A DNA stretch of 64,000 bases from Pseudomonas sp. RIT623. Lineage in GTDB: Bacteria; Pseudomonadota; Gammaproteobacteria; Pseudomonadales; Pseudomonadaceae. Below the pieces are notes generated by a model. It made no database searches, was not told where the DNA came from, and saw only the letters and a program-made list of their open reading frames with translations. Both the position numbers and the translations under genes were made by a program. The stretch is from the NCBI RefSeq assembly GCF_004519305.1, contig NZ_SOZA01000025.1, forward strand, positions 1 to 64,000, read 5' to 3'. Each line of letters begins with the position of its first letter. The stretch's first letter is position 1. Shown here piece after piece: positions 34,209 to 42,682 of the stretch.

Positions 34209-35459
34209 TTGAAGTTCACGCGCAATATTGTGCCGCTGTTGAAAGCGCAACTGCAAAACGACCCGGTCGAGCTGAAGATCTTTTCGCCCTACCTGACCGG
34301 CGAGGCCGTGTTGGAAATCGCGCGGTTGGGGAAAAGTGCCAAGGTCTACACGCTGGTCAACGTGCCGGTGCTGGCCTCTGGCGCTTCATGCCACGGCACG
34401 CTCAAGACGCTCCTGGATAACCAGATTGCGGTCTACGTCCTGCCGGATCTTCATGCCAAGTTGATTGTCGCCCAGGATCGCTTCGTGGCACTGGGCAGCC
34501 AGAACCTTACCCGGCGAGGCGCGACGCAGAACCTTGAAGCCAGTATCCGTGTGCGGGGTGTCAGCAAGGGTATCCAGGCGCTGGTGGCGAAGATGGAGAG
34601 AAAGGCGACCTTGCTGACGCCTGAATTTTTGCATGATGTCCACGAAGCGGCCCAGGCCTTGTCGGAGGAGTATAAAAAACTGCTCGAGAAGGCAGAGCGC
34701 GCCCAGCGCACGCTAGTCGCCGCCGACCGGGCGCGGCGGGCGGCCCTACGTAGCGTGACCGGCATCGATGCCGAAGTGCGTTCGAAACTGGCTGACCGAC
34801 CGCAGTCGAACCCCAGGGAATGCGAGATCAAGCAGGACAAGCGGGGGCAATATCTGCTGGACGGCAAGAAACTGCTGACCTGGAAGATCGGTGGCAAAAC
34901 CTATGATTTGGAACCCCAGCATCGCTACCTGTGCGTCTCGCTTGCCGGCAAGCTTGGCTGGGTCAGGGTCAACGAGACCCGGTATTCGTTCATCGAGAGC
35001 CAAGTCGATACTGGCCAAGGGGAAATCAAAGGGCAGGCCACGTGGCAAATGTCCATCGACGCGAGTGACAAGGCCTGCGCCGCCAGGAAAGGCGACCATA
35101 ACCTGCGGGTGACGGTGCTCAATCGCCAGAGCCAGGAACTCTGCGATGTCTTCATGCGCTACAACACCAAGGATATGGAGATCTACCCTGCGGTCTTGCT
35201 GCGCAAAACGGGCAAGCCCCGGGCCTGCGCCGAGGAGCGGCGCAAGGCGGTCGCTTGGATCAACGACAATGCCGAGCGCTTCAAACGGGATATCAAGCGG
35301 GCCATCACCTCGCCATTCAAGTTCGAGAAGAACCTGACAGGTGAACGGGCTGATACGTTTTTTGGCCCTGAAGGGACATCCCACACACTGTGCCTGGTGA
35401 AGCTGCGTACTTATGTGGCGCTTCAGGTGCTCGAATCTACCGGCATGCCCTTGGGATAG
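34209..35459 (+). CDS. PLD-superfamily (single HKD) protein, putative nuclease
   Basis: The 416-residue protein has one phospholipase-D active-site motif at residues 82-99: H82, K84 and G96-S97-x-N99 in 'LHAKLIVAQDRFVALGSQNL'. A coiled-coil-like helical stretch follows (about 135-180), then a long C-terminal region of unknown fold ending near 416. One HKD per chain implies a homodimer, as in Nuc- or BfiI-type nucleases, so nuclease action is more likely than lipase action. The start is TTG with weak ribosome binding; no better start is seen. No partner methylase or helicase is adjacent. Function is inferred. Confidence 0.7.
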   Translation: MKFTRNIVPLLKAQLQNDPVELKIFSPYLTGEAVLEIARLGKSAKVYTLVNVPVLASGASCHGTLKTLLDNQIAVYVLPDLHAKLIVAQDRFVALGSQNLTRRGATQNLEASIRVRGVSKGIQALVAKMERKATLLTPEFLHDVHEAAQALSEEYKKLLEKAERAQRTLVAADRARRAALRSVTGIDAEVRSKLADRPQSNPRECEIKQDKRGQYLLDGKKLLTWKIGGKTYDLEPQHRYLCVSLAGKLGWVRVNETRYSFIESQVDTGQGEIKGQATWQMSIDASDKACAARKGDHNLRVTVLNRQSQELCDVFMRYNTKDMEIYPAVLLRKTGKPRACAEERRKAVAWINDNAERFKRDIKRAITSPFKFEKNLTGERADTFFGPEGTSHTLCLVKLRTYVALQVLESTGMPLG

Positions 35460-35503
35460 CGTCAGGTCATTTCTCGGGGCGCTGGGCGGGGGTACGAAAG
35501 CTG

Positions 35504-35689
35504 TTACTGCAATGTCTGCGGCTTGAAGTCCTTTGATGCCTGCTGCAATCCTTGCTCCATCATTGCGATGAGTTTGGTCAGTACCAGGGCTTGTTGCTCG
35601 TCGCCGGCTGCTTCTGTCTGCGCAAGCGCCCGGCGCAAGTTCAGTAGGTGCTTTTGCAACCCGAGTGCGGCGCTATCGTAGTTTTCCAT
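35504..35689 (-). CDS. small helical protein of unknown function
   Basis: This 61-residue soluble protein is predicted to be mostly two helices ('YDSAALGLQKHLLNLRRALAQ', then 'LVLTKLIAMMEQGLQQAS'). It is convergent with the PLD-like gene, ending 45 bp beyond that gene's stop codon. ATG 35689 is preceded by GAACGAC. I recognise no family. Confidence 0.55.
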   Translation of the reverse strand: MENYDSAALGLQKHLLNLRRALAQTEAAGDEQQALVLTKLIAMMEQGLQQASKDFKPQTLQ

Positions 35690-36008
35690 GTCGTTCTCGC
35701 GTCTCTTGGCGTCCGTGCCGTTGTAGGGATGACGCGACGGTATCAGTTCAATCCGCTGCCAAATACTGATTATTCATACATCTATACTCAGGTGGCGGTA
35801 AGCGACCCACAACAATATCGGATGGATCCTACAAAGATCCCGGTTTGAATGTTACGACCTGCTTCGACCCAACCAGCTCCAGGCCTTGAGAGACAAGGCC
35901 TGGAGCGCGCAGGAGTGATACGGTCCAGCCCGAGCATCCACATTTAGCCTGGGGCAGCGGTTGAAACGTTATGTCGCAAATGACTTGGCAGCGCCTGTTC
36001 TGCGCGCC
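35690..36008. other. intergenic region without a supported gene
   Basis: This 319-bp stretch is AT-rich at 35755-35800 (ATACTGATTATTCATACATC), which could be promoter DNA for the small gene at 35504 or a remnant. A weak inverted repeat, CCAGGCCTTG / CAAGGCCTGG, lies at about 35879-35902 and could terminate transcription of the LysR gene that ends at 36009. No RNA gene is recognised. Confidence 0.45.
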
Positions 36009-36914
36009 TCACCCCATCGCCTGCTGCCGCAACCAAAGTACCACCTGTTCGATAGGCGACCCTGGCGCAGGTGCGCGTTCTGCCAGCAGATGAAAACTCG
36101 CCCTGCCAGGCAATTCATGGCCATCGAGTGCCAACACCAAGGTGCCGGTCTGCAGCGCGTGTTCCACCAGCGGGCGGGGCACCAGGGCGATTCCCATGCC
36201 GCGCTCGGCGGCTTCTATGGCCAGGATGGTCTGGCTGAACACCGGGCCGCTGACACGGGTGCCGGGCAGCCCGTGGTGGTCGAACCAGCGCTGCCAGTTG
36301 TTATGGCTGTCGGAAATCAACGGCTGGCCGGCCAGCTGCGCCGGTTGTCGCCAAGGCTGCCGGGCACGCAGGGCCGCCGTGCATACCGGCACCACCACGC
36401 CCGGCAGCAGGGGCAGGGCGTAGCCTGCCTCGAACGGCGCGCTGCCCCAGCGCACGGCAAGGTCGACGGCATGCTTGCCGCTCAGCGGGCGGGTGCTGTC
36501 GGAGGCATCGATCATCAGGGCGATCTGTGGATGGGCCTGGGTCAATTGCTCGAGGCGGGGAATCAACCAACGGCTGGCGAAGGCCGGCGTGGTGCTGAGC
36601 AGAATATGCTGCGGGTCGCGCGGGGTATCGCGCTCCAGCAGTTCGCCGGTCGCATCCTCGATGATATCCAGCGCCAGGCGCACGCGCGCGAGGTAGTCGG
36701 CGCCGTCCGCGTTGGGCCGCAGGCCCCGTGGCAGGCGCTCGAACAGCGGGCGCCCAAGCTTGTCTTCGAGGGTGCGGACCTGCTGGGCCACGGCGCCGGA
36801 GGTGACGTGCAGCTCTTCGGCGGCCGCGCGAAAGCTGCCCAGGCGGGCGGCGGCCTCGAAGGCCACCAGGTGGTTGACGATAGCGGGGGCGGTGCGTCGC
36901 TTGGGGGCGCTCAT
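36009..36914 (-). CDS. LysR-type transcriptional regulator (GcvA-like)
   Basis: The 301-residue protein has an N-terminal winged HTH ('VAFEAAARLGSFRAAAEELH', then 'SGAVAQQVRTLEDKLGRPLF') and a periplasmic-binding-like effector domain. The HTH is of the GcvA/AmpR type. ATG 36914 has AGGAAA upstream; ATG 36938 is possible but lacks a site. It is divergent from the SDR gene at 37018 with a roughly 100-bp shared control region, so it probably regulates that gene. Confidence 0.88.
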   Translation of the reverse strand: MSAPKRRTAPAIVNHLVAFEAAARLGSFRAAAEELHVTSGAVAQQVRTLEDKLGRPLFERLPRGLRPNADGADYLARVRLALDIIEDATGELLERDTPRDPQHILLSTTPAFASRWLIPRLEQLTQAHPQIALMIDASDSTRPLSGKHAVDLAVRWGSAPFEAGYALPLLPGVVVPVCTAALRARQPWRQPAQLAGQPLISDSHNNWQRWFDHHGLPGTRVSGPVFSQTILAIEAAERGMGIALVPRPLVEHALQTGTLVLALDGHELPGRASFHLLAERAPAPGSPIEQVVLWLRQQAMG

Positions 36915-37017
36915 CCGGTAGTTTTCCTGCAGGCTCATGGCAGTATTTGTGATTGGTGCGGCGCGATGGATTCTGGCTTCATGGGGGCACTTGTTCAACG
37001 TTTGGAAGGAACAGCGC

Positions 37018-37722
37018 ATGACTTCGCAAAAAGTGGCAATCATCACCGCAGGTGGCAGTGGCATGGGCGCCGAAGCTGCTCGGCGGTTGGCCGCGGATGG
37101 CTTCAAGGTGGCGATTTTGTCTTCGTCAGGCAAGGGCGAGGCGCTGGCAGCCGAGCTGGGCGGGCTCGGTGTCACCGGTTCCAACCAGTCGGTAGAAGAC
37201 TTGCAGCGTCTGGTCGATACCGTGATGCAGCGTTGGGGGCGGGTGGATGTACTGGTCAACAGCGCGGGGCATGGCCCGCGCGCGCCGATCCTCGACCTCA
37301 GCGACGACGACTGGCATCGCGGCATGGAGGTTTACTTCCTCAATGTGGTGCGTCCAACACGGCTGGTGACGCCGATCATGCAACAGCAGAAATGCGGCGT
37401 GATCATCAATATATCGACCTTCGCCGCCTTCGAGCCGGATCCGGCCTTCCCGACCTCGGGGGTGTTCCGTGCCGGGCTGGCGGCGTTCACCAAGCTGTTC
37501 GCCGATCGCTATGCCGCCGAGAACATCCGTATGAACAACGTGCTGCCGGGCTTTATCGACAGCCTGCCGGAGAAAGACGAGTTGCGTAGCCGGATTCCCA
37601 TGGAACGCTACGGCAGGGCTGAAGAGATCGCGGCCACGGTCAGCTTCCTGGCCTCCGAGGGCGCCGGCTACATCACCGGCCAGAACCTGCGGGTCGATGG
37701 CGGCATCACCCGTTCGGTCTGA
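37018..37722 (+). CDS. SDR family oxidoreductase
   Basis: The 234-residue short-chain dehydrogenase has the cofactor motif 'ITAGGSGMGAEAARRLAADG' (about 8-27), the structural 'NSAGHG' (about 80-85) and the C-terminal 'GAGYITGQNLRVDGGITRS'. The usual YxxxK has no Tyr: 'PTSGVFRAGLAAFTKLFADR' shows Phe at the expected place (SGVFRAG), so catalysis may be altered. ATG 37018 has AAGGA at good spacing. It is probably controlled by the divergent LysR gene. Confidence 0.87.
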   Translation: MTSQKVAIITAGGSGMGAEAARRLAADGFKVAILSSSGKGEALAAELGGLGVTGSNQSVEDLQRLVDTVMQRWGRVDVLVNSAGHGPRAPILDLSDDDWHRGMEVYFLNVVRPTRLVTPIMQQQKCGVIINISTFAAFEPDPAFPTSGVFRAGLAAFTKLFADRYAAENIRMNNVLPGFIDSLPEKDELRSRIPMERYGRAEEIAATVSFLASEGAGYITGQNLRVDGGITRSV

Positions 37723-37881
37723 GGCGCCAGGGTATGGCCTGCAGCATAGGCGCCGGCCAAGCTGCTGTTCGCCGGCAAGCCGGCTCCTACGACGGTTGCG
37801 TGAATGGCTCGACACGCATACAGCGAGGCGCGACTTCCGTTAGCATGTCGCCCCTTGTTCACCTGATGCGGATGTACCCCC

Positions 37882-38373
37882 ATGAGTTCCCTGATGTTCC
37901 GCCAGGCCACGCTTGACGACGTGGACCGTTGCTTTGCCATCGAAACCTGCGCCTACGAAGGTGACGAGGCCGCCACCCGGGAGAAGATCGCCACGCGTAT
38001 CGGCCAATACCCGCAAGGTTTCCTGATCCTGCAGGCCGAGGGCCAGGCGATCGGCTTCATCAACAGTGGCTGTGCCCATGAAGTGGTGATGTCGGACGAA
38101 GCCTTCAAGGAACTGGTCGGGCATGACCCGCTGGCGCCGAACGTGGTGATCATGTCGGTGGTGCTGGACCCGGCCTTTCAGGGGCGAGGCCATGCCAGCC
38201 GGCTGATGGCGCGCTTCGTCGAACAGATGCGCGCGGCGGGCAAGGCGACCATCCACCTGATGTGCAAGGACAGGCATGTTGGCTTGTACGAGAAGATGGG
38301 CTACGCCTATGTACGTCCGTCGGCCTCCGAGCATGGCGGCATGGCCTGGCATGAGATGGTCATGACGCTTTAG
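37882..38373 (+). CDS. GNAT family N-acetyltransferase (arylalkylamine-like)
   Basis: The 163-residue protein begins 'MSSLMFRQATLDDVDRCFAI' and has the acetyl-CoA motif 'VVLDPAFQGRGHASRLMARF' at about 93-112, then 'HVGLYEKMGYAYV'. This layout matches the serotonin/arylalkylamine N-acetyltransferase-like GNAT branch. The substrate in bacteria is unknown. It stands alone, convergent with the isochorismatase-like gene. Confidence 0.87.
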   Translation: MSSLMFRQATLDDVDRCFAIETCAYEGDEAATREKIATRIGQYPQGFLILQAEGQAIGFINSGCAHEVVMSDEAFKELVGHDPLAPNVVIMSVVLDPAFQGRGHASRLMARFVEQMRAAGKATIHLMCKDRHVGLYEKMGYAYVRPSASEHGGMAWHEMVMTL

Positions 38374-38395
38374 GCGGGCAGGTTATTGGGCGTAC

Positions 38396-38956
38396 TCAAA
38401 GCCCAGTTAGCACCTCGGCGCTATCGAGGACGCGCGCGTAGTCCATGGCCAGGTTGCTCAAGGCCAGCGCATGGACATCCTGTGCCGGCCATGACCGCCC
38501 TTGCAGGTCGCGTTGGTCGAAGGTGTAGCAGGCGTCCGCCACCACCGTCGTGTCGAACCCCAGGTTGCCCGCCGAGCGCGCGGTCGATTCCACCGAGTTG
38601 TTGGTGATCACCCCGACGATCACCAGTTGGCGGATCGCCCGCTGATGCAGCCAGTGCGCAAGGCCGCTGTCGCAAAAGGCATCGGGCACATGCTTTTCGA
38701 ACAGCGCTTCGCTGGCCTGCGGCGTGAAGGCGTGCTGGAACTCGCAACCGGATTGGCCAGGCCAGAACACCGACTGGGGATCGCGGGAGATGTGCCGTAC
38801 ATGGATCACCGGGCGCTCGCTGTGACGCCAGGCAGTGAGCAATTCGCCCATGCGCAGTTCCGCCTCGGGGTTGTTGCGCGGCCCCAGTCGGGGGTGGTTG
38901 ATGCCGTTTTGCATGTCGATGATCAGCAAGGCGGTGTTGCTGGCGAAAGCGGTCAT
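38396..38956 (-). CDS. isochorismatase-like hydrolase with Ser in place of the catalytic Cys
   Basis: The 186-residue protein has the cysteine-hydrolase fold. D14 in 'LLIIDMQNGI' and K88 in 'FEKHVPDAF' are present. The third position, normally Cys in 'TxxCVxxT', is Ser121 in 'VITNNSVESTARSAGNLGF'. This is a recurrent subfamily and its activity is uncertain; it may be a Ser-using hydrolase or non-catalytic. It is convergent with the GNAT gene. ATG 38956 lacks a strong ribosome binding site. Confidence 0.85.
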   Translation of the reverse strand: MTAFASNTALLIIDMQNGINHPRLGPRNNPEAELRMGELLTAWRHSERPVIHVRHISRDPQSVFWPGQSGCEFQHAFTPQASEALFEKHVPDAFCDSGLAHWLHQRAIRQLVIVGVITNNSVESTARSAGNLGFDTTVVADACYTFDQRDLQGRSWPAQDVHALALSNLAMDYARVLDSAEVLTGL

Positions 38957-39227
38957 GTCCGGCGGTTCTCCCAGAGGCTTGCAACGGACACTAGCACAGC
39001 GTCGGATACTTCAAAAAAATTGAATTCAAAACTGTGTAGCGGGCTTGGCGGTAGGGCCTGGTAACTTCGCAGCGGATGGATGTTGGTGGGCAATCGGGCT
39101 GCCGTAAACCTGGGTGTCTATTCATTTTGTTGCATTCAACGCCCATTTAATTTCAATTATTTTCATTGCTCCATCGCTCTAAGCTCCTGCTGTCGCCGCG
39201 CCGTAGAGCGGCTTCAGGAGCCTTTCG

Positions 39228-39653
39228 ATGTTGCCTGATACGCCTGTCACCTCGTCCACCTTCAACCCTTCCCTTGAACTGATCGACTGGCTGCGCATGC
39301 TGCTGCGCGCCGAGCGCGCCGGTGCGCGACTGATGCTCGACAGCGCCGGTCAGACCGACGACCCTGGGCTGCTTCGACGTTTCGCCCAACTGCACCATGG
39401 CGAGGCGGAAAGTTGTCGGCGCCTGCGCCATTGTCTGGAGCGCCTTGGCGTCGAGCCGGGGCAGGGCATGGGTGAATTCCATGCCAAGGCCATGGCCATC
39501 CCCGACCTGCAGGCACGCATGCAGTTCATCGCCCGCGGCCAGCGCTGGGTCGCCCGCCAGGTCCAGGAGCGCTTGCCCGCGCTGGAGCCTGCCTGGCTGC
39601 GCGATGAATTGACCGTGGTGCTGCACCTGCACCAGGCCAGCCCTGACGCCTGA
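39228..39653 (+). CDS. small helical, ferritin-like-looking protein upstream of cfa
   Basis: This 141-residue protein is predicted to be almost wholly alpha-helical. It has repeated His/Glu pairs ('FAQLHHGEAESCRRLRHCLE', 'GMGEFHAKAMAIPDLQAR') that recall four-helix-bundle metal proteins. I do not assign a family with confidence. It ends 33 bp before cfa on the same strand, so the two probably form an operon. ATG 39228 has a weak site. Confidence 0.7.
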   Translation: MLPDTPVTSSTFNPSLELIDWLRMLLRAERAGARLMLDSAGQTDDPGLLRRFAQLHHGEAESCRRLRHCLERLGVEPGQGMGEFHAKAMAIPDLQARMQFIARGQRWVARQVQERLPALEPAWLRDELTVVLHLHQASPDA

Positions 39654-39686
39654 CTCGCCCGACCCTATAAGAATCAAGGATCCCTC

Positions 39687-40841
39687 ATGCCTTCCGAATT
39701 TTCTTCCGACCTGCCGCTGGCCGCGCCGGCTGATCGTAGTTCCCGTTTTGCCCGTTCCCTGCTGGCCCAGGCTGGCCTGGATTTCAACGGCGAGCAACCC
39801 TGGGACATGCAGCTGCACAGCGACGATGTTCCCCGGCGCGCCTTGGCCCAGGGCAACCTGGGGTTGGGTGAGGCCTACATGGACGGTGACTGGGAGTGCG
39901 AGCAACTGGACGCGTTCTTCGCTCGCCTGCTGCGTGCCGGGGTGGCCGACCAGGTCAGCCCGCTGGCGCTGCTGCGCCATGCCCTGCAGGCGCGCCTGCT
40001 CAACCGCCAGACAGCCCGGCGTGCCTGGGCCGTGGGTGAACAGCACTACGACCTGGGCAACGACTTCTACGCGGCCATGCTCGATCCGCGCATGGCCTAC
40101 ACCTGTGGCTACTGGAAGGACGCCGACACCCTGGCCCAGGCCCAGGAGGACAAACTCGACCTGATCTGCCGCAAGCTCGACCTGCGCCCGGGCATGCGCG
40201 TGCTCGACATCGGCTGTGGCTGGGGCAGCTTCATGGGTTTTGCCGCCGAACGTTACGGCGTGGAGTGTGTCGGCGTGACCATCTCCCGCGAGCAGTGCCA
40301 GTGGGCGGAGCAGCGCTACAAGGGCTTGCCGCTGACGTTTCGCCTGCAGGATTACCGCGAACTCGACGAGCGCTTCGAGCGCATCGTCAGTGTTGGCATG
40401 TTCGAGCATGTCGGGCGCAAGAACCACCGCACCTTCATGGAAGTGGCGGCGCGCTGCCTGGACGACGATGGGCTGATGCTGCTGCACACCATTGGCAAGA
40501 ACCGTCGGCGCGACGTGCCAGATCGCTGGATCGACAAGTACATTTTTCCCAATGGTGACTTGCCTTCCATTGGCCAGATCGGCGATGCCGCCGATGGCCT
40601 GCTGGTGGTCGAGGACCTACACAATTTCGGCGCCGACTATGACCGCACGCTGATGGCCTGGCATGACAACTTCGAGCGCCATTGGCAGTATTTCGCCGCC
40701 GAGCTGGGGGAGCGCTTTCGGCGCATGTGGCGCTATTACCTGCTGTCGTGCGCGGGGGCGTTTCGTGCCCGGGATATCCAGTTGTGGCAGTGGGTATTGT
40801 CGCGGCGCGGAGTGGTGGGCGGGTATCAGCGGGTGAGTTGA
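39687..40841 (+). CDS. cfa: cyclopropane-fatty-acyl-phospholipid synthase
   Basis: This 384-residue enzyme, close in length to E. coli Cfa (382), adds a methylene group from S-adenosylmethionine to unsaturated acyl chains of membrane phospholipids. The SAM motif is 'RVLDIGCGWGSFMGFAAERY' (about 171-190) and the active-site region 'EQHYDLGNDFYAAMLDPRM' (about 118-136). The N-terminal lipid-binding domain includes 'GEAYMDGDWECEQLDAFF'. ATG 39687 has AAGGA. It follows the small helical gene and is the E. coli-type Cfa rather than the shorter CfaB-like form. Confidence 0.95.
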   Translation: MPSEFSSDLPLAAPADRSSRFARSLLAQAGLDFNGEQPWDMQLHSDDVPRRALAQGNLGLGEAYMDGDWECEQLDAFFARLLRAGVADQVSPLALLRHALQARLLNRQTARRAWAVGEQHYDLGNDFYAAMLDPRMAYTCGYWKDADTLAQAQEDKLDLICRKLDLRPGMRVLDIGCGWGSFMGFAAERYGVECVGVTISREQCQWAEQRYKGLPLTFRLQDYRELDERFERIVSVGMFEHVGRKNHRTFMEVAARCLDDDGLMLLHTIGKNRRRDVPDRWIDKYIFPNGDLPSIGQIGDAADGLLVVEDLHNFGADYDRTLMAWHDNFERHWQYFAAELGERFRRMWRYYLLSCAGAFRARDIQLWQWVLSRRGVVGGYQRVS

Positions 40842-41062
40842 ACGCTGAGCGCCTTGGGGAGACGAAGCCTGTCTCCACAACGAGGAGGCAAGCAGTGCCT
40901 GTCGCGCATCTGATACGCTTTTTTTGCAAGAATCTGAATCTGTAACCGTATCAGCCAGGCGCGGACAATAGCTCCAGGCCCAGCCTTCCACACCGGTGTG
41001 CGCTGGGCCGGTTGCGCCGCCTATGCCCGCAGCCGTTCCGTCATCACACTGTAGAGGTTCCG

Positions 41063-41146
41063 ATGGGCAAGCTCGCGCTGTTTCTGGGTGGTTTTCTGCT
41101 GCTGACAATCATGATCGGCCTGCTGGGTACCATTCCGCCAAGCTGA
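41063..41146 (+). CDS. 27-residue single-helix membrane peptide
   Basis: This open frame begins 'MGKLALFLGG', runs as one hydrophobic helix with almost no charge (residues 4-22) and ends 'LGTIPPS'. A GAGG site lies 7 bp before ATG. It lies 221 bp beyond cfa. Such short single-helix proteins are common and rarely annotated. Coding status is inferred from the site, the amphipathic ends and the lack of alternatives. Confidence 0.5.
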   Translation: MGKLALFLGGFLLLTIMIGLLGTIPPS

Positions 41147-41350
41147 ACCGCCTTTTTTCCTGCTTCAGCCCGTCTGGCCTCAAGGCGGGCTAGACCCTTT
41201 CCCTGCGCCCTCGGCGCGCCTCTGCCGCGCTCGTCTAGACAAGCGGTATCTGCAAGTCGTTCTCAAGTGCAAGGCGCTCGTGTAATCTGCCGCCCCCCTT
41301 TAGGGCCCGCAGACACGGGCCGATCACCTGCCTTGGAGTTGATACACACT

Positions 41351-41542
41351 ATGGAATGCAAGAAAGGCACTGCAGCGATGCTGGAGTGGCGCGGTCGTTT
41401 TCTCGGCGAGGGTATTCTCCACGAAGAGGACTATGACCAGGCATTGCGCCGTGCCGAAGAGTTGGAGCGTTCCGGGGTGATCAGCGCAAGCGAATGGATC
41501 GAGCTGGTGAAGCTGGCCAATGCGGCGTTACTGCGCTTGTAA
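41351..41542 (+). CDS. small helical protein of unknown function
   Basis: This 63-residue protein begins 'MECKKGTAAMLEWRGRFLGE' and is rich in acidic and basic helix formers ('DYDQALRRAEELERSGVISA'). Its helix-turn-helix-like spacing is suggestive but not diagnostic. ATG 41351 follows a distant GGAG. It stands alone. The following DNA carries two DnaA-box-like sites. Confidence 0.55.
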   Translation: MECKKGTAAMLEWRGRFLGEGILHEEDYDQALRRAEELERSGVISASEWIELVKLANAALLRL

Positions 41543-41566
41543 AAAGTCCTGCAAGGCTTGTAGAAA

Positions 41567-41601
41567 CTGTCCACAAAAAACGTGGGTAGGTCTGTGGATA
41601 A
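41567..41601. promoter_or_regulatory. pair of DnaA-box-like sequences
   Basis: TGTGGATAA at 41593-41601 is a perfect DnaA box on the minus strand (TTATCCACA). CTGTCCACA at 41567-41575 matches 7 of 9 on the plus strand. They face each other 17 bp apart in AT-richer DNA between the small gene and the LysR gene. This could be chance or a local DnaA titration or regulatory site. Confidence 0.35.
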
Positions 41602-41671
41602 ACCGCTGGAGGCCAGATTTATCAAGGCCTCTGTTAGATTGAGCAGAAAGTGAGCAGGCCTGTGCCGGTCT

Positions 41672-42580
41672 TCAGCCTGAGCGCGGACGGGCCTCGCGCA
41701 GGGCCTGTAGCAGCTCGCGCACCCGTGCCGGCACATCGCCTGCCGGGTACACGGCATGCATCTGCGGATCCTGGCCGGTACTGGAGGTCAGGTGGTAGTC
41801 GGGGCACACCCGCACCAGGCGTCCGGCGCTTACTTCGGGCTCTCCTAGCCAGTCCGCCAGGCGGGCGATCCCGGCGCCGGCCAGGGTGGCTTGCAGCACG
41901 GCCACGCCCGAGCCCAGGCGCAGGCGAGGTTGCGGACGCAGGCTGACGATGCGTTGCGCGCGGCAGAAATGCCAGGCCTTGAGGATGCGCGGGGCGGTGT
42001 GCAGGATCAGCGCATGCTGCTCCAGTTCGTCCAGGCCCTGGGGCGTGCCGGCATGCTCGAGGTACTGCGGGCTGGCATACAAGTGCCGACGATAGCGCCA
42101 CAGCGGATAGCCAATCAGTTCGCTGGACTGCGGAAATGCCCCACGGATGACGAAGTCGAACTTGCCCTGCAATGGGTCCAGGGTCTGGTCGCTGAACTGC
42201 GCGTCGAGGGTCACCTGCGGGTGGCGTCGGGAAAATTCCGCGAGCACCGCGGGCAGTACCTGCTGGGCCAACACCTCGGGGGCCGCCAGGCGGATCCAGC
42301 CTTGCGCGCTGCCAGTCAGCGCGGCCAGCTCGTCGGCGGCGTCCCGTTGCACATCCAGCAAGCGCTCGGCATGGGGTAGCAGGCGCTCCCCGGCCTCGGT
42401 CAGGGTCACGGCGCTGGCATTGCGGTTGAACAGCTTGGCCCCGCTGTTATCTTCCAGCGCCTGCACGGCGCGCGTTACCGCGCTGGGCGAGCGGCCCAGG
42501 GCGCGGGCTGCGCTGACGAAGCTGCGCTTGTGCGCAACGCTGACGAAAGCTTGTATTTCGCGCAGCATGTCCAGGGCCAT
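41672..42580 (-). CDS. LysR-type transcriptional regulator
   Basis: The 302-residue protein has the LysR HTH ('MLREIQAFVSVAHKRSFVSA', then 'RSPSAVTRAVQALEDNSGAK') and an effector-binding domain. It is of the DsdC/YafC-like branch common in pseudomonads. ATG 42580 is used; a TTG 9 bp upstream is in frame. It is divergent from the TSUP gene at 42683 across a 102-bp gap, which makes that gene the likely target. Confidence 0.88.
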   Translation of the reverse strand: MALDMLREIQAFVSVAHKRSFVSAARALGRSPSAVTRAVQALEDNSGAKLFNRNASAVTLTEAGERLLPHAERLLDVQRDAADELAALTGSAQGWIRLAAPEVLAQQVLPAVLAEFSRRHPQVTLDAQFSDQTLDPLQGKFDFVIRGAFPQSSELIGYPLWRYRRHLYASPQYLEHAGTPQGLDELEQHALILHTAPRILKAWHFCRAQRIVSLRPQPRLRLGSGVAVLQATLAGAGIARLADWLGEPEVSAGRLVRVCPDYHLTSSTGQDPQMHAVYPAGDVPARVRELLQALREARPRSG

Positions 42581-42682
42581 GGTGGTCAATCCTCATTGCA
42601 GTTTTCGCAACGTGGTATTTCAACACAAGCGCGCGGCTTTGATTAGTCTGACGGCCTGTTTGCTGCCGCTTGGACGTTCGAA

